Shown in pieces: positions 1 through 9,137 of a stretch of 64,000 nt of DNA. The stretch lies in the NCBI GenBank assembly GCA_947259225.1, contig CAMYLK010000008.1, forward strand, positions 62,001 through 126,000, written 5' to 3'. The notes below the pieces were generated by a model. The model was given only the letters and a program-made list of their open reading frames with translations. It was not told where the DNA came from and made no database searches. This stretch comes from an uncultured Desulfobulbaceae bacterium. Lineage in GTDB: Bacteria; Desulfobacterota; Desulfobulbia; Desulfobulbales; Desulfobulbaceae. The position numbers and the translations under genes are program-made. How positions within the stretch are numbered: position 1 is the stretch's first letter; every line of letters starts with the position of its first letter.

Positions 1-659
1 TGCTTCTGGGCTACGCAGTTATAAACTCCTGTAATTTTATTTTGAATTACCCTGCTGATTATTTCTGAAAAATCATCAAGATACAAATAATTCCTTAAGG
101 CATCATTATTCCCGAAAAAAAATATATCCTCACCTTTTTGTGCTCGATCAATGATAAAAAAAAAGAGCCCCTGATGAGTTCTACATTTGCTTTCTGAGTC
201 ATAAAGTTGAGAGGGACGTAATATTGTCAATGGTATATCAAACATATTACAGTAAAGCTGAGACAGGTCTTCTGCGTGACGTTTTGACAAGGAATAAATA
301 TTGTAATAGGGGTCTCCTGGCCGATAGAGGGCAGAAATTGTAGATATGAGCAACAAATGATTGGCTTTTACGGCCTCAACTAAACGACATATCCTCAAAG
401 AACCAATAGCATTAACAATTTCTGTTCTAATAATATCATCCTCACTATTACCGCCAAAATCTGCTGCTGCGTGGATTACCACATCTATTTTCAAATTATT
501 TAAAGATTTAAAATTTGATGAATTTAAATCAAAATAAAAATCTGATTTTTGTCTTCCAGCATAATAAACCTTGTTTTCCTCCTCGAGTAGACACCCAACA
601 GAACGGCCAACTGTTGATGTGCTTCCTATAATTAAGATTTTTTTTCCTTGAAGTACCAT
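1..659 (-). CDS. NAD-dependent epimerase/dehydratase (3' end outside window)
   Basis: Read on the minus strand from ATG at 659, this frame is open to the window edge, so the C-terminus is missing. The N-terminus carries a Rossmann nucleotide-binding pattern (KKILIIGSTSTVGRSVG), followed by an acidic D in VVIHAAADFGG and the SDR catalytic pair in YSLSK, all expected of extended SDR sugar-nucleotide epimerases. It lies 15 nt downstream of a methyltransferase gene on the same strand and is probably cotranscribed with it. Role in making or modifying a surface sugar is inferred from the cluster; the substrate cannot be told. Confidence 0.85.
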   Translation of the reverse strand, partial: MVLQGKKILIIGSTSTVGRSVGCLLEEENKVYYAGRQKSDFYFDLNSSNFKSLNNLKIDVVIHAAADFGGNSEDDIIRTEIVNAIGSLRICRLVEAVKANHLLLISTISALYRPGDPYYNIYSLSKRHAEDLSQLYCNMFDIPLTILRPSQLYDSESKCRTHQGLFFFIIDRAQKGEDIFFFGNNDALRNYLYLDDFSEIISRVIQNKITGVYNCVAQK

Positions 660-674
660 GTCATTCAACAAGCC

Positions 675-1400
675 CTAAACAACGGTAGCCTCCATTAAGA
701 TACCGGTGCATAATTCAGGATATTTGATCCCCACCTTTAACATGGCATGAAGTATTTTCTCGTCCAGATCCAATAATTTTATTTGATTTGTAGTTATTGG
801 TTTAAGAAAAAGGCCTTCAAAAGATTTGACAGTTAAACCACATTTCTGGGCAATAAAATTCAGACTATCCAAATTGAAATATCTTTTATGACCCAATTGC
901 AGGTCGGCTTCGGATAATTGATCAAGTTCATCAAGCAAGCCAGCTTCATAGCCAAATCTTCTATTTAAGGCATCAGAATTTGGAACAGTTATAAATAAGC
1001 TGGATTCGGGTTTTAGATATTGTATATATTTATTAATAAGTAAAACAGGATCATCTACATGCTCTAAAACAAATCCCATTACAATATTGTCAAACTTGTC
1101 CTCACTGTCATAAGTTTCAAAGCGATCATGAATTATATCGATAGAAACATCGTAATTTTGGCGAAGAAAATTTTCAATAATTTGCTCCGATCCTTCTATA
1201 ATTCTATAATGACTAATTTTCTGTGAATTTAAAAAATACTGAATAGTATGCCCGTGACCTAACCCTAATTCTAAGAGTGAACCGTCGTTGATTTTTTTTA
1301 ATATTCTCTGAGGATACCATTGCAAAATGAGTCTATTGTCTAACGAATAAAGAAAATCATTGTCATATGCTTCAACATAATCATCAAGATTTTCATTCAT
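675..1400 (-). CDS. Class I SAM-dependent methyltransferase
   Basis: A 241-residue protein with SAM-binding motif I at residues 43-50 (LELGLGHG) and the later post-motif region VLEHVDDPVLLINKY near residues 112-126, typical of Methyltransf_12/23 small-molecule methylases. There is no signal peptide or membrane segment, so it is cytoplasmic. It sits between an epimerase (15 nt downstream) and a creatininase-family gene (54 nt upstream), all on the minus strand. Methylation of a sugar or of a small product made by the neighbouring radical-SAM enzyme is inferred. Family assignment is secure, substrate unknown. Confidence 0.85.
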   Translation of the reverse strand: MNENLDDYVEAYDNDFLYSLDNRLILQWYPQRILKKINDGSLLELGLGHGHTIQYFLNSQKISHYRIIEGSEQIIENFLRQNYDVSIDIIHDRFETYDSEDKFDNIVMGFVLEHVDDPVLLINKYIQYLKPESSLFITVPNSDALNRRFGYEAGLLDELDQLSEADLQLGHKRYFNLDSLNFIAQKCGLTVKSFEGLFLKPITTNQIKLLDLDEKILHAMLKVGIKYPELCTGILMEATVV

Positions 1401-1454
1401 CGATCACCCCTTAACAATTCGTAATCATTCATATTTCTTCAATGTCAATAAGTT

Positions 1455-2243
1455 TTACCAACTTTCATAGTAAATATCCAAATTACCAATCACTGTCTCT
1501 ATTAAATTTTTATCAATTATTTTTCCAATCTTGTTGGATTTTTCTAATGATCTTTTTAAATTTGGTGGCTTAGTAGATATAATGCCATTGAAACTTCTTT
1601 TCTCAATGTCGAGACCGAAAATATTAGGTGGCTTTATGCTAATAACATCATCATTTATTGTGAAATCATTAAATTTATATTCCTTGTAATAATAATGATA
1701 AAGAGAGATTTCAAATTCACCACCATGACTACCACAGTTAAGTCCAAAATGTTCAATATTACTAATAAAATCATAAATATTTACTACAATTATTGGAATC
1801 TGTTTCCCAAAAGCGCCACTTCCTCCTGCCATAGAGGCTTCAATACAGCGGCCATGATTATGTCCATGAGCATTGACAATAACAATGAATTCCCATTTAG
1901 TTCTCAATGCTCCTTTTATTACTTCAGATAATCCAGTGCCAAGAAAATCAAAACCCACTGAAACGGTTCCTGTAGTCCATTCTGCGCCTGGCGAAGGGGT
2001 ATAAGAAAAATCTGGCAATACTAAAGCTCTATAGCCATCCTTTTCAAGGAGGTTTAAAGCTAAATTTTCTGCAGCTTTCCTGGCTATATCGGTATCACAT
2101 CCTATTGGTAAATACGGTCCATGTTGTTCCGTACAACCTACAGGTAATATTACCCCCCATTTATTATTTAAATCTTTTAATAAATGTTTGACTTCAATGG
2201 AAGTGTATTGATCTAAACGTATTTTCCGGGAAGGAGAATTCAT
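1455..2243 (-). CDS. Creatininase-family amidohydrolase
   Basis: A 262-residue protein with the metal-binding signature of the creatininase family: CTEQHGPYLP at residues 37-46 with D50, NAHGHNHG at 124-131 and SHGGEFEIS at 172-180. Members hydrolyse cyclic amides or peptides using two divalent metals (creatininase, the FAPy deformylase ArfB, the mycofactocin peptidase MftE). The start lies only 2 nt after the stop of the radical-SAM gene, so the two are translationally linked. A radical-SAM/SPASM enzyme next to a creatininase recalls mycofactocin, but the window shows no MftA-like precursor. Family is confident; substrate is not known. Confidence 0.85.
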   Translation of the reverse strand: MNSPSRKIRLDQYTSIEVKHLLKDLNNKWGVILPVGCTEQHGPYLPIGCDTDIARKAAENLALNLLEKDGYRALVLPDFSYTPSPGAEWTTGTVSVGFDFLGTGLSEVIKGALRTKWEFIVIVNAHGHNHGRCIEASMAGGSGAFGKQIPIIVVNIYDFISNIEHFGLNCGSHGGEFEISLYHYYYKEYKFNDFTINDDVISIKPPNIFGLDIEKRSFNGIISTKPPNLKRSLEKSNKIGKIIDKNLIETVIGNLDIYYESW

Positions 2244-2245
2244 GT

Positions 2246-3169
2246 CTATTTCTCAAAATATATCATTTCTGCACGACCGCATTGCCAATCTTTGCAATCT
2301 TTACATGGTTCAAAATCAAAATCTAAATTCCAATGCCTTTCTCGAATTTTCGCTAATTTGGTATTCCAAACCTCAGCAATTGATTGATGATTAATATCAC
2401 CAAAATAATATAAACCATTCCAAGAGGCGTCACATTGACCTACTTGCCCAGTAACATGAATTGGAAAACCTCTATTTGACCAGGGACAAGGGTAATCTCT
2501 TGCTTCATCTGGTATTGTTAAATTATCAGCTTCTATCCCTAAACCCCAACCAAGTTTCTCCCTAATTTTGAGAACAACTTTTTTATCTTTAAAAAGCTGC
2601 TTAAATTTCTCAATCTCGTGTTTATTTTCATCCATTTCAATAAACTGAACGATAACTTCTGGTGAAGTCTGTTTTTCAATTTCCTTTATTTCAAGCATAT
2701 TATCTATATTAGCTAGCACTTTATCAAAATCGCCATTTCTACGTATTTTCTCATAAGTTTCTTTTGTAGCTGCATCTAAGCTTACGATTACTCGATTAAT
2801 TTTTGTTCTTACTAAATCTGCACAAAGGGCCTTGTCTGCTGGAATTAAATTTGTATTTAAATTTATATTGGTCAACCCTTTGTCAACCGCATATTGAATA
2901 AATTCAATTGCTTTTTCCTTCAGTAACAATGGCTCACCCATAAATGCTAACCAAAATTGAGTATCATCAGGTGAATGAACAGCAATATCATCTACAATTT
3001 TCTTAAATAAATGATCTTGCATTACACCAATCGGCCTAGTCATTTTCCCTCTGGGACAAATTATACAATTTAAATTGCATTCATTGGTTATCTCCACAAC
3101 AATAAGAGCTGGATAAGTATAATGCTTCAGTGTAGGCAAAATTGTCTCAAAACCTTCAGGACGTTCCAT
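2246..3169 (-). CDS. Radical SAM protein with SPASM-like C-terminus
   Basis: A 307-residue protein. Residues C31, C35 and C38 form the CxxxCxxC motif for the SAM-cleaving 4Fe-4S cluster (ECNLNCIICPRG). The C-terminal part has further cysteines, including CPWSNRGFP, GQCDAS and C289, C292 and C297 in CKDCKDWQC, as in SPASM domains that bind auxiliary clusters. It is first of a minus-strand run with a creatininase, a methyltransferase and an epimerase. SPASM proteins modify peptides or small molecules including sugars; which applies here is open. Cytoplasmic and oxygen-sensitive by family. Confidence 0.88.
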   Translation of the reverse strand: MERPEGFETILPTLKHYTYPALIVVEITNECNLNCIICPRGKMTRPIGVMQDHLFKKIVDDIAVHSPDDTQFWLAFMGEPLLLKEKAIEFIQYAVDKGLTNINLNTNLIPADKALCADLVRTKINRVIVSLDAATKETYEKIRRNGDFDKVLANIDNMLEIKEIEKQTSPEVIVQFIEMDENKHEIEKFKQLFKDKKVVLKIREKLGWGLGIEADNLTIPDEARDYPCPWSNRGFPIHVTGQVGQCDASWNGLYYFGDINHQSIAEVWNTKLAKIRERHWNLDFDFEPCKDCKDWQCGRAEMIYFEK

Positions 3170-3208
3170 AATTATTCACCAAATATTAAATTTTCGAAAT
3201 TCAACATA

Positions 3209-3223
3209 GGGACATTTTGTCCC
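3209..3223. repeat. Short perfect palindrome (GGGACA-ttt-TGTCCC)
   Basis: Six-base arms with a three-base loop lie 40 nt upstream of the radical-SAM start. It could be an operator or a fragment of a REP-like element; no second copy of the whole palindrome was seen in the window. Confidence 0.4.
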
Positions 3224-3235
3224 ATTAATGTCCTG

Positions 3236-3571
3236 TTAGAAAATTGCATTTAGAATCAACCCAAGAAAAGAACTGGGCCCCTTTTCTTGAATCTCGTTAT
3301 ACGTTTTATTAGATGGATTCGCTTCTGATTTTTTCTGACCCATAGCAATAGAATTGAAAGGCCATTTGTCAGCAGCATTATTTACCCCGCCAGACAGATG
3401 TGCTGGATCAAGGATAACAGGCAAAGCACCTGCTTGTTCCAACGAGAGCTGGATAGCTCCCATGTTTCCATTGATACTAAAGTGCTGCTTGATACTCAAG
3501 ATGTCAATCAAACCAAAGAACCCCTTCGTCTTGTAATCCACTGTTACAGGTAAAGAGTACTGGATAACCAT
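3236..3571 (-). CDS. Unrecognised small ORF, possibly spurious
   Basis: A 111-residue open frame on the same strand as, and 66 nt upstream of, the radical-SAM gene. I recognise no domain. It has no signal peptide, no long hydrophobic helix and no convincing ribosome-binding site, and it borders a 0.7-kb stretch without genes. It may be a fragment of a decayed gene or chance. It is listed because it is the only sizeable frame here and lies where a peptide precursor for the radical-SAM enzyme might be expected, though it lacks features of known precursors. Confidence 0.2.
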   Translation of the reverse strand: MVIQYSLPVTVDYKTKGFFGLIDILSIKQHFSINGNMGAIQLSLEQAGALPVILDPAHLSGGVNNAADKWPFNSIAMGQKKSEANPSNKTYNEIQEKGPSSFLGLILNAIF

Positions 3572-4238
3572 AGATTGTTTTGATTTAAACGCTGAACAGA
3601 TAGCACAGGCATGTAAACTTCACTGGGGCATCGAAAAATTTTTGTTTGATGGAAATGGCACCTCAAGGTCTATCACACCAGAAGCAAGAATGGCCTGATG
3701 GTAAGAATTTAATATGGTCTTATCTAGTTATCTCCTTTGGCCATTTACTATCATAAACAACATTGTGAGGTTGTTTTCATTCGTCTTGTACAACAACTTC
3801 GCGACCAGATTCACAATGAAGCCGTGATCAATACCAAGAACCAGGCAAAATTACAAACCAAGATGAAACCCGAAACATCGTAGACGATTTATAAAATTAA
3901 ATGCATTTCCTTGACGGATACTACTGATTTTGCCTTGCATTTTATTTTTCTTTTTACAATCTATCGCACTCTAAACTCAAGAAGGAGGTGATTGTACCAC
4001 ACCAATTTCAAGCGAGTTTATCAAAACATAAAAGAAACTGAAATTTAAAGGTTTCCCTATTAGTATAAGCACACAGTACAATTTAAAGTTTCAGATATAA
4101 TGGAACTGCTGATTGATTCTATCTACATTCAATGGAGGTATTTCTTCTCGCTTATTTTCGATGAGAGTTTTAAACTTACATGGACAAACTTGGTAGTTTG
4201 CCTATCCAGACTGTTAACCATAGATCTACCTGAAGAGG
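3572..4238. other. Gene-poor stretch inside the glycan cluster
   Basis: About 670 nt with only short open frames. At 3980-3991 lies GAAGGAGGTGAT, a perfect complement of the 3' end of 16S rRNA, with no gene placed to use it. A plus-strand fragment around 3783-3883 reads as a hydrophilic peptide rich in Q and K but matches nothing I know. The stretch may be the scar of a lost gene or mobile element. Confidence 0.4.
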
Positions 4239-5054
4239 CTATTTTTCTATAATAAATCGAAGATATTTGAAAAGTGCTGTAGAAAGAGGGGAAATCTCAT
4301 GCAAATAATCTTCAATCACCTTGGCATCCGCCTCTGATTGTTGATGTATAACCTTTCCTTGGCCTGGATACCAATGATATGTCGCCTTACATTTACTGAA
4401 TCCAATTTTTTTGGATATATTAGCCAATTCTTCGGCATCAATTCCTCCAAATTCAGTTTTGGTATATTCAGACACGTTGAATATCTCGCCATCAATCCCG
4501 TATTCCTCTTCAACTTTTTTATCTGAGTAACAAGAAGATTTTATCTCATTTTTAACAAGATCACTTATATTTTCACCAGATTGATCTTTGTAGCTATCAA
4601 TAAGCTTAAAAAAATGCTTATTTGGCTCCAGGTCAATATAAAATATTCCTTTTGGCTTCAATACTCTAAAGACTTCATTTAATACTACTTCATAATTTTC
4701 AAGATGATGAAGTACAGCGTATGCTGAGATAGCATCAAAGGAATCTTTTTCAAATGGAAGATTTTCCACTTCAACATTGTGTAAAGTTATATCACCACTT
4801 GATGTATCAATTCTATTTAGCATCTCAACTGAGATATCAACACCATGAATTTCATCAAATAAATCTTTTGCAAGATTTATGATAAAACCAGTCCCACACC
4901 CAACATCTAACAATTTTGACCCAGATTTAGAGCGGATATTTTTCAATATATTCTTAACTTTTAATTGATTCTCAGGGTAAAAATGTGGCTCAAGCTCATT
5001 ATATTTCTCTGCTGCTTTAGCATATACTATTTTATTGGCATCAATTGGCTTCAT
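4239..5054 (-). CDS. UbiE/Methyltransf_11-type SAM methyltransferase
   Basis: A 271-residue soluble protein with motif I LLDVGCGTG at residues 48-56, an acidic residue in EIHGVDISVEM closing the second strand, DAISAYAVLHHLENYE as motif IV/post-IV, and VLKPKGIFYIDLEPN as a later core strand. This is the Methyltransf_11 class I fold. The gene begins 14 nt downstream of a GT2 glycosyltransferase on the minus strand and is the last gene of that run. Methylation of a lipid-linked or nucleotide-linked glycan precursor is inferred from context. Confidence 0.85.
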   Translation of the reverse strand: MKPIDANKIVYAKAAEKYNELEPHFYPENQLKVKNILKNIRSKSGSKLLDVGCGTGFIINLAKDLFDEIHGVDISVEMLNRIDTSSGDITLHNVEVENLPFEKDSFDAISAYAVLHHLENYEVVLNEVFRVLKPKGIFYIDLEPNKHFFKLIDSYKDQSGENISDLVKNEIKSSCYSDKKVEEEYGIDGEIFNVSEYTKTEFGGIDAEELANISKKIGFSKCKATYHWYPGQGKVIHQQSEADAKVIEDYLHEISPLSTALFKYLRFIIEK

Positions 5055-5068
5055 GGAAATCCTGAGAT

Positions 5069-5980
5069 TTAGTCTGTTGAAAAATCAACAAGGTATTTTG
5101 GTCGTCTAAGAACCTCTTGAAAAGAGCGATAAAGGTAAAAACCTACGATTCCCAACCCAAAAACAATAACTCCAAACATTAACGCTAGGATGAAAATAAT
5201 TATTGTAATTCCATCAGGCAGCATTTGTCCATAGAAGAAATACTGTACTAACAGCATAGTTGCATAAACAATTGACCCGATTATTATCAGGACACCAATG
5301 TTAATGAAAACTCTATATGGTAAGTCACTATATGTTATTAAAGTATTCACACCAAGCTCTAATCGCTTAAAAAAACTATATGAACTTTTCTCTCCAGGTC
5401 TCTCATCACGATCGACTTCCACATAACAATGATTAAAGCCAATATAATACATCAGAGGACCGTACAAAACATTAACCTCTTTATATTGCAACAAAGCATT
5501 CAATACTTTTCGTGAAAACACTCTTAAAGTTCCAATATTTTTGGGAACATTTACGCCAACTTGTTTTGCAGTAAAATTATGAAAAATATTTGAAGTTACA
5601 TCTTTTATAAATGACTTCTTTTTGTCTTTACGAATTGTGTAAACAATATCAATATTATTTTTTAAATTATCAATTAACTTTGGAATGTTTTCAGGTTTAT
5701 CTTGCAGGTCAGCATCCATCAAAACAATTTGTTCACCTTTAGCATTTTCAAAGCCAGCACTTATTGCAGGATGCTGACCAAAATTTCTAGAAAAACTAAT
5801 AATTCTTATTTGATTATATTTTTTATGTAATTCCTTTAATATTATTAATGAATTATCCGTACTACCATCATTAATGTAAATAATTTCAAGCTCATGATCA
5901 TTGAGTGTATGGATAATACGCTCTGATAATTTTTCCAGAGTTTTTGAATTGTTAAATACAGGTATTATGATGCTAATCAT
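5069..5980 (-). CDS. GT2 glycosyltransferase, GtrB/ArnC/DPM1 type, membrane-anchored
   Basis: A 303-residue protein. The N-terminal GT-A domain has ISIIIPVFNN at the start, NDGSTDNS around residue 37 and the nucleotide/metal-binding DADLQDKP at 89-96. Two hydrophobic helices near residues 228-250 and 262-285 anchor it in the inner membrane. This layout matches polyprenyl-phosphate sugar transferases such as GtrB, ArnC or dolichol-phosphate-mannose synthase, which move a sugar from a nucleotide to undecaprenyl phosphate. It fits with the TMTC-like protein upstream, which could use such lipid-linked sugar; that pairing is inference. Confidence 0.88.
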   Translation of the reverse strand: MISIIIPVFNNSKTLEKLSERIIHTLNDHELEIIYINDGSTDNSLIILKELHKKYNQIRIISFSRNFGQHPAISAGFENAKGEQIVLMDADLQDKPENIPKLIDNLKNNIDIVYTIRKDKKKSFIKDVTSNIFHNFTAKQVGVNVPKNIGTLRVFSRKVLNALLQYKEVNVLYGPLMYYIGFNHCYVEVDRDERPGEKSSYSFFKRLELGVNTLITYSDLPYRVFINIGVLIIIGSIVYATMLLVQYFFYGQMLPDGITIIIFILALMFGVIVFGLGIVGFYLYRSFQEVLRRPKYLVDFSTD

Positions 5981-5985
5981 TTTTT

Positions 5986-6684
5986 CTAATACGTAAAACT
6001 TTTCATAAAATTTGGGGCCCTATCACCTTCATTCAGAATCAGATCGAGTATGGAAACCCCGTGTTCAAAAGGTCCATACAACTGATTATATTGTGGATAA
6101 CCTGAATAATCCATCCATTTTACCGATATATTATGTTTTTCAAATAATTCTGTGTCCAGATATCCTTTTGCCGAGGGACCCGAAATATACTCAGTTCCAT
6201 TCAGCATTTTACAAATATTAATTAACTTTTCGTTGCGGTCACCAGAAAGGTTCAGGTCCGAGCTCCAGATCAATGGAGTTGTTATTCCAAGCTTTTGCCT
6301 GATGGCATTGAGAAAATGAAAATTGATTTCTGACAGATATTTGAATGTGCAGTTGTTATAGAGTTCCGAAAGCCATTCTTTATTATCAGTGAAAAATGCA
6401 GCTTTACCGTAATTTGACTGGATCGTTTTCCAGTGTTTTATATTCCATTTTTCGTAGCTGATTTGAATGTCACTGATATAATGGTGGGACTTTCCTTTTA
6501 ATTTAACGGGGATTGTCAGCCATTGAACACCTTGTGATGTCTTAATCCTGTTTCTGTTGCGCCAGTCGTTTTTTGAAAATTCAACTTCATCATATATGAC
6601 AAAGACATCGGCGATGTTCATAAGGTCAAAATATCCCTTCCAGGGGATATAACTTGACTGAAGTATGACTATTTTTTTCCCCAT
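5986..6684 (-). CDS. WbqC-family protein
   Basis: A 232-residue protein with the hallmark N-terminus of the WbqC-like family (VILQSSYIPWKGYFDLM) and the conserved stretch YDEVEFSKNDWRNRNRIK, followed by WLTIPV. WbqC proteins occur in O-antigen and polysaccharide clusters and are thought to act in the formation of acylated or aminated sugars; the exact reaction is not settled. The gene is 5 nt upstream of the GT2 gene on the minus strand, so the two are cotranscribed. No membrane segment is visible. Confidence 0.85.
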   Translation of the reverse strand: MGKKIVILQSSYIPWKGYFDLMNIADVFVIYDEVEFSKNDWRNRNRIKTSQGVQWLTIPVKLKGKSHHYISDIQISYEKWNIKHWKTIQSNYGKAAFFTDNKEWLSELYNNCTFKYLSEINFHFLNAIRQKLGITTPLIWSSDLNLSGDRNEKLINICKMLNGTEYISGPSAKGYLDTELFEKHNISVKWMDYSGYPQYNQLYGPFEHGVSILDLILNEGDRAPNFMKSFTY

Positions 6685-6734
6685 ATGAAACTTTCTTTTA
6701 GCAATGGAAAACGAATTTCAAGTAAACAATATAA

Positions 6735-8597
6735 TCAGGTAGAGGGTATGTTCTGCAATAACAGGTTTGTTGTTCGGTAATTGTTAAGTATTGTCTGGTT
6801 GCCGGGTTCAATTTCGAGTGCCTTTTTATAGAATTCCAGCGCCTCGTTAAATTGCTTCATTGCCCGGTAGGTGTTGCCCAGGTTGTTTAACGCAAACACG
6901 AAGTACGGGTCAATATTCAAGGCTGCTTTATAAGAATCAATAGCCTTGCCGTATAACCCTTTTCTTGCAAAAGTAATTCCCAGGTTATTTAAAGTTACCT
7001 TGTCATTAGGTGATAATGACAAGGCTATTTCATAGTGAAGGACTGCTTTTTCGTACATATTTTTTTCCCTGAATACATTACCAAGGTTGGTATGTGCTTC
7101 CGGGTAATCATGTTGCAATTCGATAGTTTTCATGTAGTGCGTTATTGCACGATCAGTATCTCCGGCTTCCTTCAGGTATTTGGCAAGATTATATCTTGTT
7201 CTTGCTTTGTACGGAGATTTATTAACGGTGTCAGTCCATAAGCTAATGTTTGATTCCCAGACAGTATTTCTTTGATACGTGGCGAACGACAGGCATGCGG
7301 CGGCTATGACAAAAAAAATGGTGAAAAATTTTGATATCCTTTCGGTGTTAATTATTTCGAGCAAAAGGGTCAGGGTTCCAGATAAAGCAATAAAGAAACC
7401 GATGGAGGGCAGATAAAGCCTGTATTCTGTGATAATCATCGGTATTCGTACAAAAAATTCAATGGAAAGACTGATGAGAAACCAGAAAATCCCAATTGAT
7501 ATTAACAGGAAACCACTTTTGGATTCTGTGATGAAACGGCGATATGCCCAGAATGAAAGGAATACCAGAAAAAGCAGAAATATAAGGGAGAGTATTATTT
7601 CAGGGGTTAATAATCTTGTGTGCAAAGTGTAATCATAATCAAAATTTTGATGAACAGGGAAGATCAGGAGCCTTACATATGTAACCAGAACCCTGATCTG
7701 GGTGATTATATATTCACTGCGGGAGGAGTTCGGGTCTATGTAGTCATGCAGGAACGTTGAATTGACAGTTACTGTCGCCGGGTCTATTTCCTGACCGAAC
7801 AGTACAGTCATCATGGGAATTCCCGATTTTTGCATTCCAAGCGGGATAAGTAAAACGAGAAGAAAAAGCGGGATATTTTCAAGCAATGTTCGTGAGAACC
7901 TCTGCTTGTAAAGCAGAGTCGACATAAACAGGATCATGACAGGCAGGGTAGCTGTGTTCTGTTTTGATTTGAAAGCAAGAACTGCTGAAACAAGACAGAT
8001 GATATAAAAATATAGGCCATTGGCAAACGGTTTATTGCTAAATTCGTTCACCTGTTTGTATTGAATAAATAGTATGAGGGACAGGAGATAGAAAAAAGTG
8101 GAAAGGGGTACACCCCTTTGCCCGATATAATTAACAGCCTCGGTCTGAACCGGGTGAAGAGCAAAAAGTAATGTGCAGAAAAGCGGGATGAAAAACTGTT
8201 GTTTTTCACTTGTCATCTCAGCAATAGTTTTGATTCTCATGAGCTTGCCCAACAAAATATATACAGCAAGAGTGTTGGCAATATGCAGGAGAATGTTAAA
8301 TACATGATAACCGCGTATCTCGGTTCCGTGCAGAAAATAGTTTAAACCATAAGTAGCATACGTAACATATCTGGAAATAAAGATTTCGTAATTCAGAAGC
8401 TCGCCGGCTGATTCAGGGTAAATAAAGTATTTGATGTTTTTTATTATTGCATTATCACGAACCAGTACAATATCGTCCCACTGAAAAGGTGATTGCATGG
8501 TGACAGCATAGGATGCTGTCACAAGTAAAATTATGAAAGCAAGATAGTAAACACCGCTGTACTTTGTACTGTTCCTGCCTTGATCGTTATTGATCAT
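6735..8597 (-). CDS. TMTC-like multi-spanning membrane protein with C-terminal TPRs
   Basis: A 620-residue protein. About ten hydrophobic helices fill residues 15-450. The segment HPVQTEAVNYIGQRGVPLS is characteristic of the DUF1736/TMTC family, whose members have a GT-C-like fold and use polyprenyl-phosphate sugars for O-glycosylation. Residues 465-610 contain at least four tetratricopeptide repeats with A..NLG spacing. Bacterial relatives are common next to glycan clusters. It precedes WbqC and a GT2 enzyme of the kind that makes lipid-linked donors, so protein or glycan O-glycosylation is a reasonable inference. Confidence 0.75.
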   Translation of the reverse strand: MINNDQGRNSTKYSGVYYLAFIILLVTASYAVTMQSPFQWDDIVLVRDNAIIKNIKYFIYPESAGELLNYEIFISRYVTYATYGLNYFLHGTEIRGYHVFNILLHIANTLAVYILLGKLMRIKTIAEMTSEKQQFFIPLFCTLLFALHPVQTEAVNYIGQRGVPLSTFFYLLSLILFIQYKQVNEFSNKPFANGLYFYIICLVSAVLAFKSKQNTATLPVMILFMSTLLYKQRFSRTLLENIPLFLLVLLIPLGMQKSGIPMMTVLFGQEIDPATVTVNSTFLHDYIDPNSSRSEYIITQIRVLVTYVRLLIFPVHQNFDYDYTLHTRLLTPEIILSLIFLLFLVFLSFWAYRRFITESKSGFLLISIGIFWFLISLSIEFFVRIPMIITEYRLYLPSIGFFIALSGTLTLLLEIINTERISKFFTIFFVIAAACLSFATYQRNTVWESNISLWTDTVNKSPYKARTRYNLAKYLKEAGDTDRAITHYMKTIELQHDYPEAHTNLGNVFREKNMYEKAVLHYEIALSLSPNDKVTLNNLGITFARKGLYGKAIDSYKAALNIDPYFVFALNNLGNTYRAMKQFNEALEFYKKALEIEPGNQTILNNYRTTNLLLQNIPST

Positions 8598-8796
8598 ATG
8601 ATTTTGAAAATGATTTTTTTAGCATTTATAATTGAGGCAGAGGATCTTAAACGGGTCATACCAGTAAAGCATGGGACAAGGTTGACTTAACTTAAGCATA
8701 ACAAAATGAAAAATTGCATATTCCTTTTTACCATATATAATATTTCTGTTTACCCTAAATTGACGGGAATTCAAAAAAGTTAACAGAAAAACCTGA

Positions 8797-8810
8797 CTTG
8801 ATTAGAATAA
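8797..8810 (+). repeat. Left arm of 14-bp perfect inverted repeat flanking the carbamoyltransferase remnant
   Basis: CTTGATTAGAATAA here is the exact reverse complement of 9129-9142. The two arms bracket the truncated carbamoyltransferase fragment almost exactly. They could be the ends of a deletion or of a small mobile element. Confidence 0.7.
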
Positions 8811-8838
8811 AGACATAATCTCAGGAGATTCCAGATAA

Positions 8839-9137
8839 ATGTCAATATATATTCCAGGAATTTCTGCCTATAATCACGAGAGAGCAGCTGCGCTTCTTGC
8901 TGACGGCTACATAATTGCCGCTACCCAGGAGGAACGTTTTACCAGGAAAAAGCATGACGCGGATTTCCACGAAAAGCCATCATATACTGTCTGCAGGAAG
9001 CGGGTATTGCCCTGCAGGACATTAATTATGTCGTTTTTTACGATAAACCACTGGTTAAATTTGAACGTTTCCTGGAAACCCTCATGATTCTGGTGCAGGG
9101 TACAGCAGTCGCTCACTTTATATATACCTTATTCTAA
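8839..9137 (+). pseudogene. Carbamoyltransferase (NodU/CmcH family) remnant, frameshifted and truncated
   Basis: The frame opens with an ATG preceded by CAGGAG and reads IPGISAYNHERAAALLADG then AATQEERFTRKKHDADF, the N-terminus of NodU/TobZ-type O-carbamoyltransferases. After HEKP the match continues only in another frame (CLQEAGIALQDINYVVFYDK, then LVKFERFLETLM) and stops at 9137. About 90 of some 570-600 expected residues remain, with one frameshift and loss of the C-terminal three quarters. Full-length relatives carbamoylate sugars in glycan clusters. The remnant is enclosed by 14-bp inverted repeats. Confidence 0.88.

Noticed and set aside
3783-3883. Possible transposase tail on the plus strand
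   Set aside because: The short Q/K-rich peptide does not contain a recognisable transposase motif and has no flanking terminal repeats.
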